Below are positions 16,488 to 26,056 of a stretch of 45,809 bases of DNA, one piece after another. How positions within the stretch are numbered: the stretch's first letter is position 1; the number at the start of each line of letters is the position of its first letter. Source of the stretch: Pelagibacteraceae bacterium (GTDB lineage Bacteria; Pseudomonadota; Alphaproteobacteria; HIMB59; GCA-002718135); assembly GCA_002718135.1 (NCBI GenBank), contig PBDN01000016.1, positions 1-45,809 of the forward strand, written 5' to 3'. The position numbers and the translations under genes are program-made. The notes beneath the pieces were generated by a model. That model saw nothing but the letters and a program-made list of their open reading frames with translations. It searched no databases and was not told the DNA's origin.

Positions 16488-17551
16488 AAAAAAATAAAAC
16501 TAGAATACGGAACCCAGAACTGTAAATGGTCAGCATATGTAAACCAAAATAAAAATGTTAATAAATATAATATATATATAGAAATAATAATACTGTATTT
16601 TAAATAATTATTGTCAATTTTTTCTAGAATTAAACTATAAAATAAAGCTTGCATTGGTATAAAGTAATATGAGATTCTATCAATTATTGTAGAATAGTTA
16701 AAAATAAATAAAATAAATGTAATATTAATAAAGATTGTTGCAGTAAAAAAATTTAATCTATTGTCATTAATAAATTTTGGATAAAATAATAGAAACATTA
16801 AACATGGTATAATATTTAATACAAATCTATAGTATGCTCCTTTAGAATGGTAATATCCAAGGGTATAATTTTTTAAAGTTTCTATAATTAAGGCATAGGG
16901 ATACAAATATTTAATCAAAATTATAAAAAACAACATAACTAAAATCAAAATAATATTTAGATTATAAATGTTTATTTTATTATTTATAAATGGCAAAAAA
17001 ATAAAAAACATGGCTGCATATTTGTGTGCCATTGTTGCGCATAACAAATAAAATAAAAATAAAAAATATGAATTATTTTTTTTTGCACTCAATGAGCAAA
17101 CTGCTAACATTATAAAGCCGATCGATAATGATTGTCTTACAAAACCCATACCTATTATGAACACAAGATATGGTAATAAAATTGCTAATGATAAACTTGG
17201 GAGATAATGGTCTTTTATAAAATAAAATAAACAAAAAATAAAAATTGAGGCAATGATTAAATTAACTAATAAAACATCGCCATCAAAAGATATTGAGATA
17301 TAATTTATCAATATATAAAAAATTTCAATTGTTCTAATTGAAGTATAAATAGAATTATTTAATTGATTTTTATAAATTTCATAAATTTCATTATATCTGT
17401 TCCAATCTCCTCCTATTTGATATCTTGTGCCTACAAATATAATCAAAATAGATAATAAAATCCATAAATTAATATTTTTAAAAAAAAAACTTTTGCTAAA
17501 GGTTAAAGAAAAAATAATTGAAAATAAATATATTGAAAGATAAGGTGTCAT
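16484..17551 (-). CDS. EpsG/Wzy-like polysaccharide polymerase
   Basis: A 355-residue membrane protein with roughly ten to eleven helices. The segment FVGTRYQIGGDWNRYNEIY near residues 40-58 is the hallmark of the EpsG family, whose members act as Wzy-type polymerases of lipid-linked repeat units on the periplasmic face. GMGFVRQSLSIGFI near 133 is also typical. It lies between an asparagine synthase and a glycosyltransferase gene with four-base overlaps on both sides. The protein at 32787 is a second O-antigen polymerase/ligase-type candidate, so the two probably divide polymerase and ligase roles. Confidence 0.85.
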   Translation of the reverse strand: MTPYLSIYLFSIIFSLTFSKSFFFKNINLWILLSILIIFVGTRYQIGGDWNRYNEIYEIYKNQLNNSIYTSIRTIEIFYILINYISISFDGDVLLVNLIIASIFIFCLFYFIKDHYLPSLSLAILLPYLVFIIGMGFVRQSLSIGFIMLAVCSLSAKKNNSYFLFLFYLLCATMAHKYAAMFFIFLPFINNKINIYNLNIILILVMLFFIILIKYLYPYALIIETLKNYTLGYYHSKGAYYRFVLNIIPCLMFLLFYPKFINDNRLNFFTATIFINITFILFIFNYSTIIDRISYYFIPMQALFYSLILEKIDNNYLKYSIIISIYILYLLTFLFWFTYADHLQFWVPYSSFIFL

Positions 17552-19467
17552 TTAGTTCTTAGATACCAATCTTTAAAAACAAAAATATTCCATAAAATAT
17601 GTGAATTAACGAATATGCCATCTTTATGTTTTTTCCAAATTAAATTTAACTTATTGTAATCAATAATTTCATTTAAAAAATCATTCTTTGTATTTAATAA
17701 TTCTTCACACCATTTGTTTAAACTTGTGTTCATCAATCTTCCAATTGGAACTGAAAAACCTATCTTAGATTTATTTATTAAATTATCAGGAAATTTTGTC
17801 GATAATAATTTTCTAAGTATAATTTTATTTTGATTTGAATTAATTTTATATTTATCTGGGATTTTGATGGCGTATTCATATAATTCTGCATCTAAAAAAG
17901 GAAGTCTTGACTCAAGGCTATTTGACATAGTAGCTATATCCACTTTATGCAATATATCTCCCTGAAGATAATTTTTTTGATCATCAAGCATCATATTATT
18001 TATATCATTGATTGATTGGTCAAAAAAATTATATTTAATATTATTTAAATCTTTAAATATAAAGTTATTTTTATAATTATTTGTTTTTAAATTTAAAAAA
18101 TATTCCTCTATATTGTTTGATTTTAAAATTATTAAAAATTTTAATAAAAAATTTTCATAATTAGTATTTTTGGGTTTAAGCATTAAAATATTCATAAATT
18201 TAAATATATATTGAGCCATTTTGTAATTTGATGAAATTAATTTTGTTAAAATATTTCTCAAATAAAAAGGTATTTTTATTAATATTGGAAAATATTTATA
18301 TGCATAAAAATACCTGTTATAACCTCCAAAAATTTCGTCAGCTCCATCACCAGTTAAAACAACTTTATTATGTTTTGAAACAAGATTAGCAAGAATCAAA
18401 GATGGTATCTGACTAGAGTCTGCAAATGGCTCTGAATAAATATCTGTTAATAAACTAATATTTTTTACTAGAGAATTTTCTGATATTTTTTCATGATAAT
18501 GTTTGGTTCCTAAATATTCAGCAATATTAGATGATAATTTAGTTTCATCATATACTTCATTTTCCCTATCTTCAAATCCTAAAGTAAAAGAATTAATTTG
18601 ATGTAAAGAATTTTTTTGAGCATAGTAACTTACCAAACTAGAATCAACTCCACTTGAAAGCATTGTCGCAACTGGCACATCACTAATTAACATTTTTTTT
18701 ACGGAACTATTCATTAGAATATCCAAATTTTGTAAAATATCATTCTGATTTTCTAATTGATTATTATAATTAGTTTTAAATGATTTATTTATATCAAAAT
18801 ATTTATCATTTTTTTTAATTAAAGAATTATTTTGATATATAAATTCTAAATAAGTACCACTTTTTAATTTATAACAGTCATTATATATGCTTAATTCTTT
18901 TGGTGTATAACTGTAATTCATAAAATGAATAAAAGAATTAATATTTATGTTTTTATTAAAATGACTAAATTTTGAGATAACTTTTAACTCTGATGCAAAT
19001 ATTAGCACATTGTTTATTAAGCTATAATAAATAGGCTTTTCTCCAAATCTATCTCGAGCTAAAATTAATTTTTTTTCTACCTTATCCCAAATTGCAAAAG
19101 CAAACATACCTTCTACATTTTCTAAGGCATTTTTTATTCCATATTGAGAAATATATTCAATTAAAGTTTCAGTATCTGAATTACCCTTCCATATGCAAGA
19201 TTCTAATTTTTTTCTTAATTTTTTATGATTATATATTTCCCCATTAAAAGATATTATCCATCGATTGTTACTACTAGTCATTGGTTGATTTCCATGATTA
19301 CTCAAGTCCTGTATTGCAAGTCTATTGTGACATAATAAAATTTTATTATCTAAATCAATAAAATCACCCTTTGAGTCAGGTCCTCGATGATCTAATAAAT
19401 ATGAAAGGGATTTAAATTCTAATATTTGTTTCTCTGAACCATTAAAAATACCGGAAATTCCACACAT
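17548..19467 (-). CDS. asnB: Glutamine-hydrolysing asparagine synthase family protein (copy 1)
   Basis: A 639-residue AsnB-type amidotransferase. It starts MCGISGIF with the catalytic Cys at position 2, then DHRGPDSKG and FNGEIYNHKKLR of the glutaminase domain. The synthetase domain has the pyrophosphate loop LSSGVDSSL near residue 270, LTGDGADEIFGGYNRY near 373 and SRLPFLDAELYE. It takes ammonia from glutamine and amidates a carboxylate using ATP. Within a polysaccharide operon such enzymes (for example WbpS-like) are thought to make uronamides rather than asparagine, and a uronate-forming dehydrogenase lies in the same operon. A second copy lies at 38016. The true substrate is inference. 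Confidence 0.9.
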   Translation of the reverse strand: MCGISGIFNGSEKQILEFKSLSYLLDHRGPDSKGDFIDLDNKILLCHNRLAIQDLSNHGNQPMTSSNNRWIISFNGEIYNHKKLRKKLESCIWKGNSDTETLIEYISQYGIKNALENVEGMFAFAIWDKVEKKLILARDRFGEKPIYYSLINNVLIFASELKVISKFSHFNKNININSFIHFMNYSYTPKELSIYNDCYKLKSGTYLEFIYQNNSLIKKNDKYFDINKSFKTNYNNQLENQNDILQNLDILMNSSVKKMLISDVPVATMLSSGVDSSLVSYYAQKNSLHQINSFTLGFEDRENEVYDETKLSSNIAEYLGTKHYHEKISENSLVKNISLLTDIYSEPFADSSQIPSLILANLVSKHNKVVLTGDGADEIFGGYNRYFYAYKYFPILIKIPFYLRNILTKLISSNYKMAQYIFKFMNILMLKPKNTNYENFLLKFLIILKSNNIEEYFLNLKTNNYKNNFIFKDLNNIKYNFFDQSINDINNMMLDDQKNYLQGDILHKVDIATMSNSLESRLPFLDAELYEYAIKIPDKYKINSNQNKIILRKLLSTKFPDNLINKSKIGFSVPIGRLMNTSLNKWCEELLNTKNDFLNEIIDYNKLNLIWKKHKDGIFVNSHILWNIFVFKDWYLRTK

Positions 19468-19469
19468 AT

Positions 19470-20303
19470 CTATTTTTTATAACATATAAAAGTCCAATAA
19501 GGAGGAGAATCATTAAACTTGATCCTGTCAAAGCCTGATTGATAAAGTAAATCAGCAATTTCTTTCTTGTTATATCTTTTTTCCAAATGAGTGCCAAATC
19601 TATCTAAAGAATCATTTCTAAGTATAGTGAACGAAGCATTCATATAACTAGATAATACAAAGTTTTTTGTATCAAATCCTAAATTATAAAAAATTTTAGC
19701 AATTCTAGAAAAGGGTAAATAAACTAAAATAGCTATCAGATCACATACAAAAATTTTAATTACATAAGGAAGTCTTGAAATTATAATTCTAAAAAAATTA
19801 GACAAGTTCCATATAATTTTATACCATAATGGTTTGTTTTCAAAATTATAGTATAAGTAAACTAAAAATGGAGCATTTTTTTTTAATTTGTTATTACAAA
19901 TTTTTAGTGCCTTTATAGTATCAATTACATGATGAAGCACACCTAAAGAATAACCAAAATCAAGTGAATTATTTTCTAAGTCGATTTCTTCTATTTTTGA
20001 ATTTATAAATTCACAATTGTTAAATTCCTTAAGGTTAATTTTTGCAATTTCTATGGAATTCGAGGGTTCGATGCAATATATTTTTTTAACTCTTCTTGCA
20101 ACAAATTTAGTCCATCTACCTGATCCACAACCTACATCCATTCCAACAGAATTAGAATTTAATTTTTTCCAGGGAAAATTTTCAAAATATTTATTAAACA
20201 AATATTTATTTTCTTTATCGCTAACATTTGATTGATTAAATCTTTTCCATTCTAATCCAAAATCCTTAATAACTTTATTTGTAATCTTATCTTTTCTATT
20301 CAT
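19470..20303 (-). CDS. Class I SAM-dependent methyltransferase
   Basis: A 277-residue methyltransferase. Motif I is GMDVGCGSGRW (54-64), followed by IYCIEPSNS (acidic ribose ligand), and DFGYSLGVLHHV is the motif IV region. The C-terminal 130 residues include two hydrophobic stretches (near 165-205) that may dock to membrane or bind a lipid-linked acceptor. It probably O- or N-methylates a sugar of the glycan. It lies two bases upstream of asparagine synthase copy 1 and shares one base with the GT4-GT2 fusion, so it is translationally linked to both. The target cannot be inferred. Confidence 0.85.
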   Translation of the reverse strand: MNRKDKITNKVIKDFGLEWKRFNQSNVSDKENKYLFNKYFENFPWKKLNSNSVGMDVGCGSGRWTKFVARRVKKIYCIEPSNSIEIAKINLKEFNNCEFINSKIEEIDLENNSLDFGYSLGVLHHVIDTIKALKICNNKLKKNAPFLVYLYYNFENKPLWYKIIWNLSNFFRIIISRLPYVIKIFVCDLIAILVYLPFSRIAKIFYNLGFDTKNFVLSSYMNASFTILRNDSLDRFGTHLEKRYNKKEIADLLYQSGFDRIKFNDSPPYWTFICYKK

Positions 20304-22306
20304 TATTTAATTGTTCTAAAATATCTTGTATAAAAATACCAAAGATTAAATTTAATTTTATGATTTTTAGTTCTATTTAGGTTATGAAAAAATTTAAAAG
20401 CATCAATATATTTCATAATTTCAGAACTTTTAATTGGAAAATTAGTTTTGGGTGTTTTACAAACAGCTTCTCTGGTAACTATAAGTTTTAGCTTTTTCTC
20501 TTTTAATAAATGTGAATGTATTAAATCTTCACAATATGCCTTCCCTTTAAATGGATAATAATCTTCTAATATCAAATTTTTTTTCCTATGGAGAACGCAG
20601 CCCCCAGAAAGCCAATCAACTTTTTTAAAATTTTCCTTTAATACAGAATGATCTACACCGTAGTTCATTCCCATATCTGTTAATTTACCCATTCTATTAT
20701 ATCCAAAGGGGATGTTAAAAAATAGCTTTAAAATAAAAGAGTTAAAAAAATTTTTATTTAATTTATGAAAAGGTTTATTGGAAACACTATCAATAAAACT
20801 TGGCCCAATAACAAATTTATCTCCTAAAGTTTTTGATAAAAATATCATTTTGTTAACATCTTTTGAATTAATCAAACAATCATCATCTAAATGTAGAACA
20901 AAATTTGTTTTAACATTTAAGAAACCTATCAGTCTTTGACTTACTTGACCAAATTTATCACAAGAAATTACTTTAACATTTTTATATTTTTTTAAATAAC
21001 TTACTTTCTTATAATTTTGATTAGGAATGCATACTAATATTTGCTTTGGAAGATTATTTTGATTGTTTATGTGATCAATAGTTTTTTTAAAATGTGCATC
21101 GCCAATAGTAGTTATCACAATAGATAAGTCATTTTGGTAAATTTCGAAATTAGAAAATTTAGTTAATAAATTTTTTTGTAAAAAAATATAATTCCAAATT
21201 TGAATATAAGAATTGGTTATATTTTTGATGTCAAAATATTTTTTAATGTGTTTTCTGGATTCTGATTTTCTAATTTTCCACTGATTTAAATTTGTTTTTT
21301 TTAAAATATATGCATCTTTTAACTTTGCAAATAATTGCTTATAATCACTTTTTTTAGATAGCCAGCCATATTTAGATAGAATTATTTTAGAATCTCCAAC
21401 ATCGGTTGAGACACATAATGTTTCACATGCCATAGACTCTATTAATACTGTTGGCAATCCCTCAGAAAAACTAGATAAGATTGTTATATCTAAAATATTA
21501 TAAAGTTGATTTGTTTTATTGACGTGACCTAAATATACAACATGTTTTTGTAAATTGTATTTTTTTGTAAGTTGTGTTAGCTTTTGATTTTCATTAATTA
21601 AATTCAATCCAGCTAAAAATAATATAAATTTTTTATTATATTTTTTAAATAAATTTAAACTCTTAAATAATGTTTCAAAATCTTTAAATTTATCCCATCT
21701 TGCAACCATGCCAATTTTAAATTCATCTTTGTATTTATCATGTAAATTATAGAAGGCATTTTCCTTTAAATTTATTTTGTTAAATTCCTTTATATCTAAA
21801 CCGTTATATATAACATCTGAATTATATTCATTGTAACCATATTTGACATTACTATCTCTGACAGTTTCTGAACAACAAATAATTACCTTAGGTAATATTT
21901 TGGAAAATTTTTTTGATAAATAAGATATTACCTTTATTGTAATTGAAAATTCTTTTGAGTCAGCGCTTTGACTATGCAAACACCAAATTATGTCTCTAAA
22001 CCCACTAAAATATGCAACTAAACCTCCAATAAAATTTGCGTAATACATCCAAGTTTGAACAATATCTGGTTTAATTTTATTAAGATAAAAAGTTATTTTA
22101 AATATTTTATATAAATCTAAGTATTTGTTTTTTATACCTAATGAAATTATTTTAACATTTTTTTCACTCTTAAAAACATTGTTATTTTCAATATCTAAAA
22201 AACTTAAAATGGTATGCTGGTTAGATAAATCTTGTTCAGCCAATCTAATAAGTGCCTTTTCAGCTCCTCCTTCATTTAAACCAGCTATAATATGAACTAT
22301 CTTCAT
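20303..22306 (-). CDS. Bifunctional GT4-GT2 fusion glycosyltransferase
   Basis: A 667-residue fusion. Residues 1 to about 370 are a GT-B family 4 transferase: VHIIAGLNEGGAEKALIRLA at the start, GMVARWDKFKDF near 198, and an intact EX7E donor motif in SSFSEGLPTVLIESMA near 285. Residues about 390-660 are a GT-A family 2 domain: LSIVITTIGD, LHLDDDCLI (DxD) and DWLSGGCVLHRKKNLIL. The GT2 half is clearly related to the separate GT2 encoded next upstream (22303-23148), sharing WLSGGC, NLxLxxYYP and the ED-IH segment. It likely adds two successive sugars. It overlaps the GT2 gene by four bases. Confidence 0.88.
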   Translation of the reverse strand: MKIVHIIAGLNEGGAEKALIRLAEQDLSNQHTILSFLDIENNNVFKSEKNVKIISLGIKNKYLDLYKIFKITFYLNKIKPDIVQTWMYYANFIGGLVAYFSGFRDIIWCLHSQSADSKEFSITIKVISYLSKKFSKILPKVIICCSETVRDSNVKYGYNEYNSDVIYNGLDIKEFNKINLKENAFYNLHDKYKDEFKIGMVARWDKFKDFETLFKSLNLFKKYNKKFILFLAGLNLINENQKLTQLTKKYNLQKHVVYLGHVNKTNQLYNILDITILSSFSEGLPTVLIESMACETLCVSTDVGDSKIILSKYGWLSKKSDYKQLFAKLKDAYILKKTNLNQWKIRKSESRKHIKKYFDIKNITNSYIQIWNYIFLQKNLLTKFSNFEIYQNDLSIVITTIGDAHFKKTIDHINNQNNLPKQILVCIPNQNYKKVSYLKKYKNVKVISCDKFGQVSQRLIGFLNVKTNFVLHLDDDCLINSKDVNKMIFLSKTLGDKFVIGPSFIDSVSNKPFHKLNKNFFNSFILKLFFNIPFGYNRMGKLTDMGMNYGVDHSVLKENFKKVDWLSGGCVLHRKKNLILEDYYPFKGKAYCEDLIHSHLLKEKKLKLIVTREAVCKTPKTNFPIKSSEIMKYIDAFKFFHNLNRTKNHKIKFNLWYFYTRYFRTIK

Positions 22307-23148
22307 TTAAAAATTCTACTAAAGAAAAGTAACATAAAATAGAGAATTGTACCAATAAACAATCTTATATTATCAAAAAAACTATTATTATTGATTTTTT
22401 TTAAAGTTTTAAAATTTTTATAGATATCAATTAATTTGTAATAAATGGTTTTTTTATTAGTTTCATAATGTAAACATTTTGCAATGGGTAAATGATAAAG
22501 ATGTGTATTTTTTTCTTTAAGTTTTTTACAATGAATTATATCTTCTGCAAAAGATTTGCCAGAATAAGGATAGTAATTTTTTAACAATAAATTATTTTTT
22601 TTATGAATCATACAACCGCCTGAAAGCCAATCAACTTCATACGGAGTAGATGCAGTTTTAAAATCTTTAAAACCCATATTAAGTCCTGCTTTAGAAATTT
22701 TACCTGGAACATAACCAGATTTGCCATTAATAATATAAAAAAGTAAATTTACAAAAAATTTATATTTAAATATTTTATCTGTCATCCATACAGACTGCTT
22801 ATTTCTTTCATTCAATAAACTTGGCCCAGCTGCAGTTTTTTTATTTTGAGATTTAATAAAATCTAATAATATTTTTATACAGTTATTATCTAAATAAATA
22901 TCATCATCTAATTGTATTACATAATCATATTTACAATTTTCAAAACCAATTATTCTCTGAGCAACTTGATTAGCTACTTTAGAATAAAAAACTTTAACAT
23001 TGTATTTGTTATTAATTTCACTTTTTTTATTAGATGGCAATACTAAAATTATTTCGTCTGGTTTAATACTTGAATTAAATATTGAATTAAGTGTTTTGTT
23101 AATTTTTTTTTCACCTAACGAAGGTATTACAACTGATAGTCCTTTCAT
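22303..23148 (-). CDS. Family 2 glycosyltransferase (paralogue of the fusion's C-terminal domain)
   Basis: A 281-residue GT-A transferase. It starts LSVVIPSLGEKKI, has the metal-binding IQLDDDIYLD near residue 80, DWLSGGCMIHKKNNLLLKNY near 170 and a C-terminal hydrophobic helix (about 258-277) that could anchor it to the inner membrane. Shared segments with residues 390-660 of the 667-residue protein downstream (QRxIGF, LDDD, WLSGGC, YYPxxGK, ED-IH) suggest a tandem duplication, with one copy fused to a GT4. It probably transfers a sugar in the same repeat unit. The upstream gap is 20 bases. Confidence 0.87.
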   Translation of the reverse strand: MKGLSVVIPSLGEKKINKTLNSIFNSSIKPDEIILVLPSNKKSEINNKYNVKVFYSKVANQVAQRIIGFENCKYDYVIQLDDDIYLDNNCIKILLDFIKSQNKKTAAGPSLLNERNKQSVWMTDKIFKYKFFVNLLFYIINGKSGYVPGKISKAGLNMGFKDFKTASTPYEVDWLSGGCMIHKKNNLLLKNYYPYSGKSFAEDIIHCKKLKEKNTHLYHLPIAKCLHYETNKKTIYYKLIDIYKNFKTLKKINNNSFFDNIRLFIGTILYFMLLFFSRIFK

Positions 23149-23168
23149 AGCTTAAATAAATTATTTTT

Positions 23169-24452
23169 TTATAATTGATTATTATCGATAAATTTTTTTA
23201 ATTTGTCGATATAATTTAAATCATTTCTATAAACTATTTTATTGAATAATTCAGAATTAAATACATCAACGTTTTTTTCTTTTGATTTTATTATATCAAA
23301 ATTTTTCTTAAGTGAGCTAATAGTATCACTTTTTAATATTATATCATTTTCTGCAAATATTTTTAAATGTGGCAATTCTGTGCAATAATTCCATTTCAAA
23401 TTACTATGTATTTTATCTGCTATTGAAACGGCTATTACACTTTTATTAAAAAATAACGCTTCTAAAATCATAGTTGAATATGGCGTTATTAACCCATCAC
23501 ATATTGACATTAGCTCAATTGAGCAATTAAAATGATTTTTTTCATATTTTAGATAGTCATTAAATTGAATAATTTTAAATAATTCTTTTAATTTAAATTT
23601 ATTTTCATATTTTCTTAATTGTTGATATGGGTGAGGTTTATAAATAATAAAAGTATTATCATCACACTCACTATTAAGTAATTCCAATATAGAAATTTCA
23701 TCATAAGGCAGTCCAGCACCTGCAAAAATAAAATATTTTTTATTTTTATCTAAAAAATATTTTTTTTTAAGAATGGAATTATTATTTTGAATATTTTTAT
23801 TTAACTTTGATAATCTCAAACTACCTATAGGCATGGATTTAATATTGTGAAGTTGAGAGGAAATTTCAGCCGTTTGATTGCCCCAGGTTAAAATTAAATC
23901 TGGTTTTAAATAATAATTTTTAGTTGAAGCGTTATCCCAATTAATTGGAATATGAATCGTTGTTACTTTTGCTTTTTTTGCTTTATATATTAAATTTAAA
24001 AAATAAGGATCTTTAGCGCTCCCAAAAATAATCAATTTAGTATTTTTTAAAAAAAATATATCATTATTAAATATAAAAATTCTAATTCTATACAGCAAAT
24101 ATATTAGGACATTGTCTAAATTAAAAAAATTAATAATTTTTATAAAAACATTTATTAAAAATGAAAATTTAAATAAAGGAAAAATCCACTTAATATTGTG
24201 TTTAATATTAAAATTTTTTGTTTCAAAATAATACATTAAATTGAATAAATTGTTTTGTAACTTGTTATTTTTTAAAATTTTATATTTTTGTAAATTTAAT
24301 GATTTGACATTTTCAATTTCAGAAAAAATCCATTCCACATCATATATTTTTTCAAATTCTTGAATAAAAGAAGTTTTTACCAAATCGTCAAAAACCAGCT
24401 TAGTTAGAGGTGCATAAACATAAATTTTTTGTTTATAGTTATGGAAATTCAT
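23169..24452 (-). CDS. Putative GT-B-like surface polysaccharide biosynthesis protein
   Basis: A 427-residue protein, the first gene of the long minus-strand operon. No signal peptide; it starts YKQKIYVYAPLTKLVFDDL. Segments such as LIIFGSAKDPYF, ILTWGNQTAEISSQL, PIGSLRLSKL, FIFAGAGLPYDE, FIIYKPHPYQQLRKY (KPHP motif) and GLITPYSTMILEALFF follow the two-lobed pattern of capsule-type GT-B glycosyltransferases annotated as surface carbohydrate proteins (TIGR04396-like, from memory). It probably transfers a sugar from a nucleotide donor; donor and acceptor are unknown. It is divergent from the gene at 24529. Confidence 0.6.
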   Translation of the reverse strand: MNFHNYKQKIYVYAPLTKLVFDDLVKTSFIQEFEKIYDVEWIFSEIENVKSLNLQKYKILKNNKLQNNLFNLMYYFETKNFNIKHNIKWIFPLFKFSFLINVFIKIINFFNLDNVLIYLLYRIRIFIFNNDIFFLKNTKLIIFGSAKDPYFLNLIYKAKKAKVTTIHIPINWDNASTKNYYLKPDLILTWGNQTAEISSQLHNIKSMPIGSLRLSKLNKNIQNNNSILKKKYFLDKNKKYFIFAGAGLPYDEISILELLNSECDDNTFIIYKPHPYQQLRKYENKFKLKELFKIIQFNDYLKYEKNHFNCSIELMSICDGLITPYSTMILEALFFNKSVIAVSIADKIHSNLKWNYCTELPHLKIFAENDIILKSDTISSLKKNFDIIKSKEKNVDVFNSELFNKIVYRNDLNYIDKLKKFIDNNQL

Positions 24453-24528
24453 TAAATTCTAAATTACAGTTTATAATTAATTGAAAATAATTGTTTATTT
24501 AAAGATACTGTAATTGCAATATAAATTG
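24453..24528. promoter_or_regulatory. Divergent promoter region of the two large glycan operons
   Basis: This 76-base AT-rich gap is the only place where the 17.7-kb minus operon and the 6.5-kb plus operon can share 5' regions. On the plus strand TTGAAA (24481-24486) and GATACT (24504-24509), 17 bases apart, resemble -35 and -10 boxes. A TATAAA-like -10 exists on the minus strand without a clear -35. No operator repeat is evident. Confidence 0.35.
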
Positions 24529-26055
24529 ATGAATAAAATTAAAGAAATAGTTTTTATACATTGGATAAATAATTTAAGTAATAAAGAAATTATACCTATA
24601 ACTGGAAATATTGAGTCTAATCCAAGATATTCATTTATTAATAAATATATTTATCAAATAATTGACCAATTAACGAGTAAATCAAAACAAAAGCATTATA
24701 TTAAACTAATTGAACAAAAAATTTATAAGCTTTTATTTATTAATTTATTAATATTTAATGAAACTAATTATTCAGAATTCAAAAATAAATTTAGTCAATT
24801 AAGTATACTCTATAAATTTAAAATTTTTTTAAAATTATTTTTTAACATTTTATATAATAAATTTAATTTTGTTTTTATTTCTTACATAACTCAATTTAAA
24901 ATGGGATCTTATAAAGAAAATTTATTTATAATTTCAAGCAAAATAGATTTTTCAAAAACATCGGGTATTCATGTTTTTAATTTTTTAAATAAATTATTAG
25001 AAAATAATAAAAAAAATATATTAATTTATTCATCAGGTAGTTTTAAATATCAAAAAAAATATGGTTCTACAAAAAAAATTAAAAAAATAAATTTTATTTT
25101 TTCTAATAGAAAAATATGTTTAAAAAATACTAATTTTTTTTATTTGTCTGAAAATTTTAAATACTATTTTAATTTAATGATAAAAAATTATATTAATGAA
25201 TCTTTTAATTACAATCTATTTGCAAATGAACTTATTAAGAATAGACCAAGCAAAATTTTAGTTTTATCGAATGATTATTACCTATCAGATAGTGTAAATT
25301 ATTTTGCAAAAAAAAATAATATTAAAACTATAAAATATTTGAATACTTTAGATTTAGGTATAAGTTATTTTTATACATCTGCTGAACATACAATTGTTCC
25401 TTCCTATTATAGTAAATTAAAACTTGAGAGAATTTTCACAAATAAAAAATTTGAAAGTATTGGAAGTCTTGAATTGTTCTATAGCTATAATAAAATTTAT
25501 AATTCTTATAGAGCAAATCATAGTAAAAATTTATTAATAATATCTAAAGGTCCAGAAGAACATTATTATAATGATGAATTGTTAAAAAAAATAATCAATT
25601 CATCGTATTTACCTTCTAATTGCAATATAATTATAAGAGGAAAATTAGACATATTATCAAAAAAAAATAATCTTAAAAATTTTAGTAACATTAACAAAGA
25701 TTCAAATATTTCTTTATCAAAAAATCAACTTTTGATTGATGATATTATCGATAGTGATTATATAATATGTGCTACTGGTGGGGCTTTTTACACTGCATTA
25801 ATATCAGGTAAACCTGTATTGCTGTATTGTTTTGATAAAAAAGTATCACATGGATATGATGATATAAATACTTTAAAAGAATTAGGTTTAAAAAATGAAT
25901 TTAAAAAAATATCAAATTTAAATGAAGTAGATAGTATGTTAATTAAATTATTTGATAGCTACTTAGGTAACCCAAAAATTCAAAAAGAAGTATTATTTAG
26001 AATGATTGGATCCCTAGAAGATGTTGATAATAAAATAATAAAAAAATTTAGATGA
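24529..26055 (+). CDS. Uncharacterised GT-B-like surface carbohydrate protein
   Basis: A 508-residue protein starting MNKIKEIVFIHW at ATG 24529; an in-frame TTG at 24514 would add only five residues. The first 135 residues are Ile/Lys/Asn-rich and unrecognised. From about residue 140 the order recalls GT-B transferases: a lobe with KTSGIHVFNFLNKLL, then LLIISKGPEEHYYND near 340, NIIIRGKLD, and DYIICATGGAFYTALISGKP near 410 as a donor-binding region. Its CATGGAFYTALISGKPVLLY segment parallels the C-terminal donor region of the 7775 and 23169 proteins, without their KPHP. First gene of the nonulosonate operon, it may transfer that acid. Function is inferred from fold-like features only. Confidence 0.5.
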   Translation: MNKIKEIVFIHWINNLSNKEIIPITGNIESNPRYSFINKYIYQIIDQLTSKSKQKHYIKLIEQKIYKLLFINLLIFNETNYSEFKNKFSQLSILYKFKIFLKLFFNILYNKFNFVFISYITQFKMGSYKENLFIISSKIDFSKTSGIHVFNFLNKLLENNKKNILIYSSGSFKYQKKYGSTKKIKKINFIFSNRKICLKNTNFFYLSENFKYYFNLMIKNYINESFNYNLFANELIKNRPSKILVLSNDYYLSDSVNYFAKKNNIKTIKYLNTLDLGISYFYTSAEHTIVPSYYSKLKLERIFTNKKFESIGSLELFYSYNKIYNSYRANHSKNLLIISKGPEEHYYNDELLKKIINSSYLPSNCNIIIRGKLDILSKKNNLKNFSNINKDSNISLSKNQLLIDDIIDSDYIICATGGAFYTALISGKPVLLYCFDKKVSHGYDDINTLKELGLKNEFKKISNLNEVDSMLIKLFDSYLGNPKIQKEVLFRMIGSLEDVDNKIIKKFR

Positions 26056-26056
26056 T

